DNA of 64,000 nucleotides from an uncultured bacterium. GTDB taxonomy: Bacteria > Bipolaricaulota > Bipolaricaulia > UBA7950 > UBA9294. The notes under the pieces are model-generated. The model saw nothing but the letters and a program-made list of their open reading frames with translations. It searched no databases and was not told where the DNA came from. Shown here in pieces: positions 9,384-16,019 of the stretch. The position numbers were made by a program, and so were the translations under genes. Positions within the stretch are counted from its first letter, which is position 1. Each line of letters starts with the position of its first letter. Location: contig CAIOGO010000013.1 in the NCBI GenBank assembly GCA_903857865.1, forward strand, positions 58,963 to 122,962. The letters run 5' to 3'.

Positions 9384-11245
9384 TGGCCAAGACGAAACTA
9401 GCGAGCTATGAGCTGTTCAGTCGAGACACCCAGGCGTTCGTGTACGGCAACCAGACGCGCGCCGTGCAGCGGATGCTCGACTTCGACTACCTGTGTCGCA
9501 AAGAGACGCCGAGCGTCGCGGCGATGATCACGCCGGAGCGCGGCGGGTTCGAGAAGTTCTTCTGGGGCACGAAAGAGATCACGATCCCCAAGGTGATGAC
9601 GATCGCCGAGGCCGTCAAGCGCTGGCCGGAAGCAGACGTGATGATCAACTTCGCCTCGCAGCGCTCGGCGTTCGACTCGACGATGGAGGCGCTTGCGACC
9701 GACACGATCCGCACGATTGCCGTGATCGCGGAAGGGATCCCCGAGCGGCAGACGCGAATCATGGCCGCGACCGCGAAGCAGAAGAGCAAGTGGATCATCG
9801 GCCCCGCCACCGTCGGCGGCCTCAAGGCCGGCTGCTTCAAGCTCGGCAACACCGCCGGCACGATGGACAACATCAAGGAGGCCAAGCTCTACCGGCCGGG
9901 GTCGGTGGGCTTCGTCTCCGTGTCTGGCGGCCTGTCGAATGAGGCGTACAACATCGTCGCACGCGCGACCGACGGGCTCTACGAAGGCATCGCCATTGGC
10001 GGCGACGCCTTCCCCTGCTCGACCCTGCTCGACCATCTGCTGCGCTACGAGCAGAATCCGGCGATCAAGATGCTCGTCTGCCTCGGCGAGCTCGGCGGCA
10101 CGGCCGAGGTCCAGATCGCGGAGGCCGTCAAGGGCGGACGCATCAAGAAGCCGCTCGTCATGTGGGTGACCGGCACGTGCGCCAAGGTCTTGCCCGGCGA
10201 AGTCCAGTTCGGCCACGCCGGCGCCAGGGCCGGATCGGCCGCCGAGACCGCCGACGCAAAGAACCAGGCCCTGCGCGACGCCGGCGTCGTCGTTCCGACC
10301 TCGTTCAACGACTACCACGAGAAGATCAAGCAGACCTACGACGGCCTCGTGAAGAAGGGCGTGATCAAGCCCGCCGAGGAGACCACGCCGCCCAACATCC
10401 CGATGGACTACGCTCAGGCCGTCGCCGAGGGCCTCGTGCGCAAACCGACGAACTTCATCTCGACCATCTGCGACGAGTCGGGCGACGTCCACAACTACGC
10501 CGGCATCCCGATCGACGAAGTCATCGAGCGCAAGCTCGGCATCGGCGGCGTGATCGGCCTCCTGTGGTTCAAGAAGGAGATCCCGCCGTACGCGCGCGAG
10601 TTCCTCGAGATGGTGATTCAGATCATCGCCGACCACGGCGCCGCCGTGTCGGGCGCGCACAACACCATCGTCACCGCGCGTGCAGGCAAGGACCTCATCT
10701 CCTCGCTCGTATCGGGCATCCTGACCATCGGCCCGCGCTTCGGCGGAGCCGTGAACGGGGCCGCTGAGCACTTCCTCATCGGCCTGCGCGGCCAGATGGC
10801 GCCGCGCGACTTCGTCGACCACATGAAGGCGAAGAACGTGAACGTGCAGGGCATCGGGCACAAGCTCCACACGCTCGAGAACCCCGACAAGCGCGTCGAG
10901 CTGATGAAGAACTTCGCCAAGGCCCACTTCACCAATACGCCGCTGCTTGACTATGCGCTCGCCGTCGAGCAAGTGACGACCAAGAAGAAGAACAACCTCA
11001 TCTTGAACGTCGACGGCTGCATCGGCGTGTTGCTCGTGGACCTATTGAAGGAGCTCAAGTTCACCGATGCCGAGATCGACCAGATGATCAAGATGGACCT
11101 CTTCAACGCCCTCTTCGTCCTCGGCCGATCCATCGGCCTCATGGGCCATTACTTCGACCAGAACAGGTTGGAGCAAGGACTGTACAGACATCCCCTCGAT
11201 GATATTTTGTATGATGTTCCCGATCGCCCAGAGGTGGTGGGCTAG
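9383..11245 (+). CDS. aclA: ATP-citrate lyase, large subunit
   Basis: Catalytic subunit with a CoA-binding/ligase domain and a C-terminal citrate-synthase-like domain, 620 residues, as in Chlorobium AclA. The phosphorylated histidine is His278 in FGHAGARAGSAAETADAKNQ. The citrate-synthase part shows GAHNTIVTARAGKDL, GPRFGGAVNGA, GIGHKLHTLENPDKR and LNVDGCIGVLL. GGGAGG 5 nt upstream selects the ATG at 9383 over the GTG at 9380. The stop TAG sits in a CTAG, and a terminator follows at 11276-11304. With AclB, Icd and aconitase this gives either a reductive TCA segment or an acetyl-CoA-supplying citrate route. The window holds no 2-oxoglutarate:ferredoxin oxidoreductase to decide. Confidence 0.96.
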   Translation: MAKTKLASYELFSRDTQAFVYGNQTRAVQRMLDFDYLCRKETPSVAAMITPERGGFEKFFWGTKEITIPKVMTIAEAVKRWPEADVMINFASQRSAFDSTMEALATDTIRTIAVIAEGIPERQTRIMAATAKQKSKWIIGPATVGGLKAGCFKLGNTAGTMDNIKEAKLYRPGSVGFVSVSGGLSNEAYNIVARATDGLYEGIAIGGDAFPCSTLLDHLLRYEQNPAIKMLVCLGELGGTAEVQIAEAVKGGRIKKPLVMWVTGTCAKVLPGEVQFGHAGARAGSAAETADAKNQALRDAGVVVPTSFNDYHEKIKQTYDGLVKKGVIKPAEETTPPNIPMDYAQAVAEGLVRKPTNFISTICDESGDVHNYAGIPIDEVIERKLGIGGVIGLLWFKKEIPPYAREFLEMVIQIIADHGAAVSGAHNTIVTARAGKDLISSLVSGILTIGPRFGGAVNGAAEHFLIGLRGQMAPRDFVDHMKAKNVNVQGIGHKLHTLENPDKRVELMKNFAKAHFTNTPLLDYALAVEQVTTKKKNNLILNVDGCIGVLLVDLLKELKFTDAEIDQMIKMDLFNALFVLGRSIGLMGHYFDQNRLEQGLYRHPLDDILYDVPDRPEVVG

Positions 11246-11275
11246 CCAAACGCTGAATAGGAGTGTGGATGTACT

Positions 11276-11304
11276 GGCGGCCAGGCGCTTCGCGCTTGGC
11301 CGCC
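11276..11304 (+). terminator. Terminator of the acl operon
   Basis: GGCGGCCAGGCGC-TTC-GCGCTTGGCCGCC, a 13-bp stem with one G-T pair and a 3-nt loop, followed by TCTCTTCTT, 30 nt after the aclA stop. Confidence 0.85.
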
Positions 11305-11336
11305 TCTCTTCTTGGGGGCGATCGGGTCGAGAGGAG

Positions 11337-11476
11337 GGCTACGCGGGGCGTAGCCGACATCCCGCTCGGTAGAACGGCAACCGCGTTCACGCCAGGAGAA
11401 CCGCGCAGCGGTTCTCCCTAGCCGCGCCGCAGCGCGGCCATTCTCTCTAGCTGACGGCCTCTGTGTGGCCGTCAGC
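11337..11476 (+). repeat. CTAG-hairpin array A (REP-like)
   Basis: Successive perfect hairpins: 11337-11355 (8 bp), 11395-11417 (10 bp, GGAGAACCGC), then CTAG, 11421-11438 (7 bp, GCCGCGC), then CCATTCTCT-CTAG, 11450-11476 (10 bp, GCTGACGGCC). The single arm AGAACGGC at 11371-11378 matches a stem of array C. The same arms recur in arrays C, D, E and F. Confidence 0.85.
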
Positions 11477-11479
11477 CAG

Positions 11480-11515
11480 TTGCCTTCGTACCAGTAATCG
11501 TACAGAATACCGTAC
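11480..11515 (+). promoter_or_regulatory. Promoter and operator candidate of the Phd/RelE module
   Basis: TTGCCT (11480-11485), 17-bp spacer, CAGAAT (11503-11508). CGTAC occurs three times at exact 12-bp spacing (11487, 11499, 11511), spanning this promoter, as expected of an operator bound by a repeated antitoxin dimer. Confidence 0.45.
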
Positions 11516-11532
11516 GCAGCGCAGGAGGCGAC

Positions 11533-11772
11533 ATGGGTCTGACGATCGACAGCAAGCGCCTGGTCAAGGTTTCCGAGTTCCGGGAGGACGCGGCCCGGTG
11601 GCTTGACGAAGCAGAAGCCGGTCCCGTCTTCATCCTACGGCACGGCACCCCGAAGGCTGTCCTGATTGGTACGAAGGCCTTCGAGGAGCTTCTCGACCGT
11701 GCCGCACTGCGTGCCGAACTCGACCGGAGAGAGAAGGAAAGCGTCTCAGAGATCGATCTCAGGGACCTGTAG
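11533..11772 (+). CDS. Phd/YefM-family antitoxin
   Basis: Antitoxin and autorepressor of a type II module. The 79 residues have the Phd/YefM layout: an N-terminal DNA-binding part (KRLVKVSEFREDAARWLDEAEAG), the hallmark FILRHGTPKAVLIGTKAFEELLD, then a charged helix that would wrap the toxin. GGAGG precedes the ATG. The toxin gene starts 9 bp after the stop. The three CGTAC repeats upstream are the likely operator. It lies at the left border of the 11-20 kb accessory island, just after the first CTAG-hairpin array. Confidence 0.9.
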   Translation: MGLTIDSKRLVKVSEFREDAARWLDEAEAGPVFILRHGTPKAVLIGTKAFEELLDRAALRAELDRREKESVSEIDLRDL

Positions 11773-11781
11773 CGAGGTCGA

Positions 11782-12144
11782 ATGGTTCGCGTAACGCTTC
11801 GCGACGTGGCGGCAGAGGACTTCCGCGTGCTCACAGAAGAAACGCAACGACAAGCAAGGAGACAACTTGAGAAGCTTGCGCACCACCCCGAGCTGGGTGA
11901 CGAGCTCGGGCATCGCATCGGCATCAACCTCACCGGCTACCGCGCCCTCCACTTCGCGCGGAACCGCTATCGCATCGTCTATCGCTGGATTCCTGGCCAA
12001 AACAAGGTCGACGTCTGGGGCATCGGGAAACGAGAAGCTGGAGCAATCTGCCGCATGGTCGGCAAGAGAGCAGACGAAGCCAGCGAGAAGCAGCGCCCCG
12101 GTGCGTTGTCTGTGAAGGGCCGGCAGACTCGGCTGCCTTGCTGA
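11782..12144 (+). CDS. RelE/ParE-family toxin
   Basis: Toxin partner of the preceding Phd-like antitoxin. The RelE/ParE core occupies about residues 1-88: VRVTLRDVAAEDFRVL, a long helix with KLAHHPELGDELGHRIG, the strand YRALHFARNRYRIVYRWI, and VDVWGIGKRE. The fold suits either a ribosome-dependent RNase or a gyrase inhibitor; the sequence alone does not decide. The last 30 or so residues (ASEKQRPGALSVKGRQTRL) are polar and unlike the family. They run toward hairpin array B and may be tail sequence acquired when repeat DNA replaced the original stop region. Confidence 0.85.
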   Translation: MVRVTLRDVAAEDFRVLTEETQRQARRQLEKLAHHPELGDELGHRIGINLTGYRALHFARNRYRIVYRWIPGQNKVDVWGIGKREAGAICRMVGKRADEASEKQRPGALSVKGRQTRLPC

Positions 12145-12157
12145 CGAGTCCTGCAAA

Positions 12158-12216
12158 TGCCCAAGCGAATCGCCCTAGCTGTCCGAAGGACGGCCGCTAT
12201 CCCGCGGGACAGCCGA
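12158..12216 (+). repeat. CTAG-hairpin array B (REP-like, partly degraded)
   Basis: AAGCGAATCGCCCTAG at 12163-12178 matches half of a stem seen in array C. After CTAG (12175-12178) follows a 7-bp stem GCTGTCC/GGACAGC (12178-12184 with 12207-12213). Confidence 0.65.
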
Positions 12217-12248
12217 AGAGGATGGCGGAAGCCGTCGCGGGGACATCA

Positions 12249-12276
12249 TTGACGGCCGGACGTTTCCGTCTATCAT
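12249..12276 (+). promoter_or_regulatory. Promoter of the DUF5678/protease pair
   Basis: TTGACG (12249-12254), 16-bp spacer, TATCAT (12271-12276), then GGAGG and the ATG at 12296. Confidence 0.55.
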
Positions 12277-12295
12277 CTGTGAATGGAGGTGTCTC

Positions 12296-12547
12296 ATGCC
12301 CCTTGAGAAGGAGCTCGCGTACTTCGCCGCGCATCGAGAAGAGCTGCTGGCCGCGCACGAGGGTCAGTTCGTTCTCATACACGGTGACCAGCTTGCCGGC
12401 ACGTACACGACCGATCGCGAAGCCTACGAAGCTGGTCTGAAGCTATTCGGTAATGAGCCCTTCCTGATTCGCAGTGTCCAGCGCGAGGAGGCCGAGGTGG
12501 CGCACTACCCCGCGCTCGTGCTCGGGGTCCTTCATGCCCATCCATAA
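12296..12547 (+). CDS. DUF5678-like small protein
   Basis: 83 residues resembling DUF5678: ELAYFAAHREELLAAHEGQF, then VLIHGDQLAGTYTTDREAYEAGLKLFGNEPFLIRSV. The function of the family is not known to me. GGAGG lies 6 nt before the ATG. The last 14 nt overlap the start of the retropepsin-like gene, so the two are translationally coupled and probably act together. Such overlap and small size are typical of two-gene accessory modules, and the pair sits between CTAG-hairpin arrays B and C. A toxin-antitoxin-like or protease-substrate/regulator relation is conceivable but unproven. Confidence 0.75.
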   Translation: MPLEKELAYFAAHREELLAAHEGQFVLIHGDQLAGTYTTDREAYEAGLKLFGNEPFLIRSVQREEAEVAHYPALVLGVLHAHP

Positions 12548-13016
12548 TCACTTCTTCCGGAAGCTGAACCAGGGCCAGGATCCGGCGCCCGAGGGTTTGT
12601 TGAGTGCAGGCCCGTTGCTTCAAGTGCAGGTTGAGGTTCCGCAGGCCCTGGCTTCGTTCCTGTCCGAGAAGGGCGAGACGATTCCAGCGCCTCAGCCGGG
12701 ATGGGCGCTTATCGATACGGGAGCCACGCGAACCTGTGTCGACAAGGACATCTTGGGCAGACTCGGTGTACAGCCGACGGGAACGGTCAAGACCGGCACC
12801 GCTGCGGGGCAAGTTGAGCAGCTCCTCTTCCCAGCGAAGTTGAGTTTCCCAGCAGCCGGGGGATTCCAGGTGGAGTTCGGCTCAGTCATTGCTGTGGATC
12901 TATGCGGACAGACCGTTGCGGGAGCGAACGTCGTCGTGCTTGTCGGACGTGACGTCCTGTCGCGTTGCCTTCTCGTCTACAACGGTCCTGCAGGCATCTT
13001 CACACTAGCGATGTAG
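12534..13016 (+). CDS. Retropepsin-like aspartic protease
   Basis: 160 residues from the ATG at 12534 (MPIHNHFF), which overlaps the upstream gene by 14 nt. A longer frame starts upstream but is antisense-like filler. The active-site strand reads ALIDTGATRTCVD (Asp61 in DTGAT), followed by a hydrophobic flap region and a second ILGRD-like turn (VVVLVGRDVLSRC), the layout of retroviral-type and clan AA bacterial proteases that work as homodimers. No signal peptide is visible, so it should act in the cytosol. Its substrate is unknown. The coupled DUF5678-like protein is the obvious candidate partner. Confidence 0.8.
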   Translation: MPIHNHFFRKLNQGQDPAPEGLLSAGPLLQVQVEVPQALASFLSEKGETIPAPQPGWALIDTGATRTCVDKDILGRLGVQPTGTVKTGTAAGQVEQLLFPAKLSFPAAGGFQVEFGSVIAVDLCGQTVAGANVVVLVGRDVLSRCLLVYNGPAGIFTLAM

Positions 13017-13072
13017 CGCGCGCGACCCCTTCGGGATCACACCTCGGCTACTCCGCAGGTCGACCTCCGCCA

Positions 13073-13224
13073 GCAGAACGGCAATTGCGGTGCGGCCGTT
13101 CTGCCCTAGCCGCGCGAAGCGCGGCCAGCAGCCATGATGCGTCCGGAGAACGCCCAAGCGAATCGCCTCCGAATCGGTCGATTCGCCCTAGCTGACGGCC
13201 CCCTCTCCGCGGGCCGTCAGCCAG
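13073..13224 (+). repeat. CTAG-hairpin array C (REP-like)
   Basis: Stems: GCAGAACGGC (13073-13082 with 13095-13104), CTAG, GCCGCGC (13109-13115 with 13119-13125), GCGAATCG (13158-13165 with 13179-13186), CTAG, GCTGACGGCC (13191-13200 with 13212-13221), then CCAG. Two stems are identical to those of array A. The 3' end overlaps the stop region of the SGNH hydrolase gene. Confidence 0.88.
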
Positions 13225-13924
13225 CTACATGTCGCAGCTCGGCGATCCGTTGGCCGAACGCAGCTGCGACTGCCATAGCTCCTCGGCTGTTGAGGTGAAT
13301 GCCGTCCATCGTGTAGCAGAGGCCGCGCTCGGAAGCCACTCGATCGACGTCTTGGGGATCGCGAAAGGCGATCGCTTCCCACACCGTCCCGAGCCCGCTC
13401 TTCTCCACAAAGGGCGACGCGCACTTGCCGGATGCGACGTCGGGCATGTAGGGCCTCAGGTTGAGGAACTCGACTCGATCGAAGCGTGTGCACAGGGACT
13501 TCATCTCGGATGCAAGGACGTCTAGCTCCTGGTTCCACGGGTTCGACAGGTCCTCGCCGATGAACAGCGGCGCGACCGCCACGATGCGTGCCGTGCTCTT
13601 CGAGAGAGTCTTGAGGAGCAGTCGATACTGCTCGACGAACTCCTGTCGCGAGGTCACCCAGGGCTCTCCCAGAAGACGACGCGTGATGGGGGACGCCCAG
13701 CTGATGTGCGCGAGCACGTCGTTCACGCCGGTCCAGACAAACGCCAAGTCGAACGGACCGCGGCCATCGAGAGAAACAACGCGTTCGTACGTCCCGATGA
13801 CCGAGTCCCCGCCGCGCCCGAAGTTCACGAGTTCGTCGGTCGGAAACCGCCCACGCAGGATGTCGACGTACGAAACGCCTGGACGCCCCTCCGTCAGACT
13901 GTCCCCAAAGAATCCAATCCGCAT
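13217..13924 (-). CDS. SGNH/GDSL-family hydrolase
   Basis: Serine esterase/lipase-like enzyme of 235 residues with the four SGNH blocks: GDS in FFGDSLTEG (Ser9), the Gly in NFGRGGDS, the Asn in TGVND, and the Asp-His pair in DGIHLN (about Asp207, His210). No signal peptide is visible, so it is probably cytosolic. The substrate is unknown; relatives act on acyl or acetyl esters. A GGAGGGAGAA ribosome site precedes the ATG. Its 3' end runs into hairpin array C and its 5' side is bordered by array D, so the gene is flanked by REP-like arrays on both sides. Confidence 0.88.
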   Translation of the reverse strand: MRIGFFGDSLTEGRPGVSYVDILRGRFPTDELVNFGRGGDSVIGTYERVVSLDGRGPFDLAFVWTGVNDVLAHISWASPITRRLLGEPWVTSRQEFVEQYRLLLKTLSKSTARIVAVAPLFIGEDLSNPWNQELDVLASEMKSLCTRFDRVEFLNLRPYMPDVASGKCASPFVEKSGLGTVWEAIAFRDPQDVDRVASERGLCYTMDGIHLNSRGAMAVAAAFGQRIAELRHVAG

Positions 13925-13971
13925 GCGCGTTCTCCCTCCCTCGCGAGTATCGCCGCCATGTAGATGAGAAG

Positions 13972-14069
13972 CTAGCTACCGGTGACCTACTCGACGGCCG
14001 GTAGCCAGTCAGACTAGAGAATGACAACCATCGGGCGTGCCATTCTCTCTAGCCATGCGGCAGCATGGC
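13972..14069 (+). repeat. CTAG-hairpin array D (REP-like)
   Basis: CTAG, stem GCTACCGG (13975-13982 with 13998-14005), CTAG, stem AGAGAATG (14016-14023 with 14041-14048), CTAG, stem GCCATGC with loop GGCA (14052-14058 with 14063-14069). The AGAGAATG stem recurs in array E, and its right half in array A. Confidence 0.85.
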
Positions 14070-14071
14070 CA

Positions 14072-14115
14072 CGAACCTCAACAGACTCAACGAACCCTAC
14101 GAACTCAATGAACTG
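14072..14115 (+). repeat. 9-bp degenerate tandem repeat, locus 1
   Basis: About five units of the type (C/G)AACTCAAC directly after array D. The same 9-mer family forms a longer tract at 18071-18154. Confidence 0.7.
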
Positions 14116-14119
14116 GCCC

Positions 14120-14590
14120 CTACTCGATTTCCAGTTCCCCTCTCCGATATCTCGTCCAGAGGTCGATTGCCAGTTGGGAAGCCGATGCTTTCACGCCGCG
14201 GCGACTGAAGAACTGGAGGATGTTCTCGATGTCTCGCTGAAGGACCTTGAACGCTTCGTCATTCCAGCGTGCGTGCACCACCTGCGGCAGGTCGATGATC
14301 ACGAGTCGGCCTTTCCACAGGAGCATGTTGTACGGCGAGAGATCACCGTGGACGCGGTCCTTCATGAGGAAGATCCGGATGTTGCGCATCGCCTGGTCGA
14401 AGAGACGTTGTGCCTCCTCATACGACACGGTCGCCCCAATGAGCATCGGCGCCGGGCGCACAGCGTCCCCGATGTAGTCCATCAGGATCGCCGAACCGCA
14501 CTGCTGAATCGGCTCCGGCACATCGGCGCCCGCACGGTAGAGCACGCAGAGATTCGCGTACTCCTGCCCGACCCAATCCTCGAACACCAT
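14120..14590 (-). pseudogene. RIO-type kinase, N-terminally truncated
   Basis: The 156-residue frame is the C-lobe of a RIO-family atypical serine kinase: EYANLCVLYRAGADVPEPI, ILMDYIGD, catalytic loop HGDLSPYN (His81, Asp83, Asn88) and metal-binding IID (Asp100). The N-lobe with the P-loop and ATP-binding Lys is absent. The frame stays open 5' of the ATG for about seven plausible kinase residues (to 14611), then meets the hairpin and GGGGTCAGATCTT motif that lead into the RAYT gene. The simplest reading is that arrival of the RAYT element removed the first 100 or so residues, so the gene is probably inactive. Confidence 0.75.
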
Positions 14591-14608
14591 CTCTCGCCCG
14601 TGCTTCTT

Positions 14609-14639
14609 CCCCGGCGCTGCGGCGCTGGGGTCAGATCTT
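14609..14639 (+). mobile_element. Left end of the RAYT element (hairpin plus GGGGTCAGATCTT)
   Basis: A 9-bp stem with one G-T pair (14609-14617 with 14622-14630) is followed by GGGGTCAGATCTT (14627-14639). The same 13-mer recurs without a transposase at 17060-17072. The motif runs into the RAYT promoter. Confidence 0.6.
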
Positions 14640-14666
14640 GCTTCTTGACGTTCTCTGTGCTACACT
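14638..14666 (+). promoter_or_regulatory. RAYT promoter
   Basis: TTGCTT (14638-14643), 17-bp spacer, TACACT (14661-14666). The -35 overlaps the element's end motif, so transcription of the transposase may be coupled to occupancy of that end. Confidence 0.5.
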
Positions 14667-14672
14667 GACGGC

Positions 14673-15554
14673 ATGGCGCGTCCACTGAGGCTTGAGTACG
14701 AGGGTGCGGTCTATCATGTCACGAGCCGCGGCAACGCCTGTGAAGCCATCTTCTTGGTCGATCCGGACCGCGAGCTGTTTCTCCAGGTCCTCGCGGACAC
14801 GGTCGAGCGATTCGGGTGGCTGTGCTACGCGTACTGCTTGATGACAAACCATTACCATTTGCTCGTCGAAACGCCTGAGCCGAACTTGTCGCGCGGGATG
14901 CGGCATCTGAACGGCGTGTACACGCAGGCGTTCAACCGGCGGCACCTGAGAGTCGGGCACGTTCTCCAAGGCCGGTTCAAGTCGATCGTTGTGGAGAAGG
15001 AGAGCCACCTTCTGGAACTCGCGCGGTACGTCGTTCTCAACCCCGTCCGTGCGAAGATGGTGCGCTCGGCAAAGGACTGGCCGTGGTCGAGCTACCGCTC
15101 TACGTCCGGCATGACCGATGCGCCTTCGTTCCTGACGGTCGACTGGATCCTGGCGCAGTTCCACAGGAACAAGCGGCGCGCCGCCGAGCTCTACCGTGAC
15201 TTCGTCAGGGCAGGCCGCGGTGTTGAGGCGTGGGGCGAGCTGCGGGGCGGAATCCTGCTCGGGAGCGACGACTTCGTCGACAAGCTCAAGCCGCTCCTCT
15301 CCGACTACGCTTCTCTCAAGGAAGTGCCGCGTCGCGAGCGGCTGACCGCGAGGCCGAGTCTCGCGAAGCTCTTCGCGAAGGTGGCAGACAAGACGACACG
15401 CAATGAGTGCATCTACGAGGCACTGCGCGTTCACGGCTACACGCTTCAGGAAGTCGGCGACGCCGTCGGTCTCCACTACTCGACGGTCAGCCGCATCGCC
15501 ACTCGCATGGCTGACGAGCGCGTGACGCCCCGGGAAGGCACGGTCCGCCGCTAG
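14673..15554 (+). CDS. REP-associated tyrosine transposase (RAYT, Y1/HUH family)
   Basis: Single-domain HUH nuclease related to IS200/IS605 transposases, 293 residues. The N-terminus MARPLRLEYEGAVYHVTSRGN is typical of the family. The HUH motif is NHYHLL (His60, His62) and the nucleophile is Tyr119 in ARYVVLNPVRA. Residues 225-285 form a DnaA-C-terminal-like helix-turn-helix (YEALRVHGYTLQEVGDAVGLHYSTVSRI), as in the larger RAYT subgroup. RAYTs are known to bind and cut REP hairpins near a short foot tetranucleotide. The CTAG-footed hairpins on both sides of this gene are its likely substrates. A lone RAYT without flanking terminal repeats fits a domesticated, single-copy gene. Confidence 0.92.
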   Translation: MARPLRLEYEGAVYHVTSRGNACEAIFLVDPDRELFLQVLADTVERFGWLCYAYCLMTNHYHLLVETPEPNLSRGMRHLNGVYTQAFNRRHLRVGHVLQGRFKSIVVEKESHLLELARYVVLNPVRAKMVRSAKDWPWSSYRSTSGMTDAPSFLTVDWILAQFHRNKRRAAELYRDFVRAGRGVEAWGELRGGILLGSDDFVDKLKPLLSDYASLKEVPRRERLTARPSLAKLFAKVADKTTRNECIYEALRVHGYTLQEVGDAVGLHYSTVSRIATRMADERVTPREGTVRR

Positions 15555-15603
15555 AGGAACTCCGTCGACGAAGTAGACCAGGAACAAGCGGCGGGAACGA
15601 TCC

Positions 15604-15632
15604 TTGACGCGCTGGTAGCATCATGCTACCCT
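15604..15632 (+). promoter_or_regulatory. Promoter with palindromic operator of the ParD-like/zeta module
   Basis: TTGACG (15604-15609), 17-bp spacer, TACCCT (15627-15632). The spacer and -10 contain the perfect inverted repeat GGTAGCAT-C-ATGCTACC (15614-15630), the expected position for antitoxin autorepression. Confidence 0.65.
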
Positions 15633-15638
15633 TGCGCC

Positions 15639-16019
15639 ATGAGCCAGGCAGTCAAGCTTTCGGATGACCTCGTCCTCGATGCGCGCGTTGTCGGGAAGCT
15701 GGTCCACCGATCCATCGCGGCCCAGGTGGAGTACTGGGCAGGCCTTGGGAAGGCCATCGAGTCGATTCTCCCGGGAGGGCATACGCTTGCTTTGAGTCAG
15801 GTTGCGTCGGCGCGCCCGCTGTCGGGGTGCCTTGACTCCGTGGATACGCCAGAAGGCCGCAATCGTCTAGCGGAGGTTCTGCAGGGCCGGCCGTATCCGC
15901 ACTACGAGCCGGCGCCGGAGTCGCCGGGTCTTCTCGTCCGCGTGAACGAAGACGGCACGCGGACTCTTGGGCGGTTTGTCCATCGGGAGTTCCAGCCGGC
16001 CGTGGCGCGTGAGAAGTGA
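15639..16019 (+). CDS. ParD-like antitoxin
   Basis: 126 residues beginning with a ParD-like ribbon-helix-helix: VKLSDDLVLDARVVGKLVHR, then SIAAQVEYWAGLGKAIE. The C-terminal half (LSGCLDSVDTPEGRNRLAEVL and LLVRVNEDGTRTLGRFVHREF) is probably the toxin-binding part. It would repress its own promoter through the palindrome at 15614-15630. The stop TGA overlaps the GTG start of the zeta-like gene (GTGA), so the two are coupled. A ribbon-helix-helix antitoxin with a zeta-type kinase is a less common pairing than epsilon/zeta. Confidence 0.82.
   Translation: MSQAVKLSDDLVLDARVVGKLVHRSIAAQVEYWAGLGKAIESILPGGHTLALSQVASARPLSGCLDSVDTPEGRNRLAEVLQGRPYPHYEPAPESPGLLVRVNEDGTRTLGRFVHREFQPAVAREK

Noticed and set aside
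11337-14069. CTAG hairpins as ordinary terminators only
   Set aside because: Most lack T runs, occur several in a row on both sides of genes, and share exact stems between loci; one lies inside a coding sequence. Single ones may still terminate transcription.
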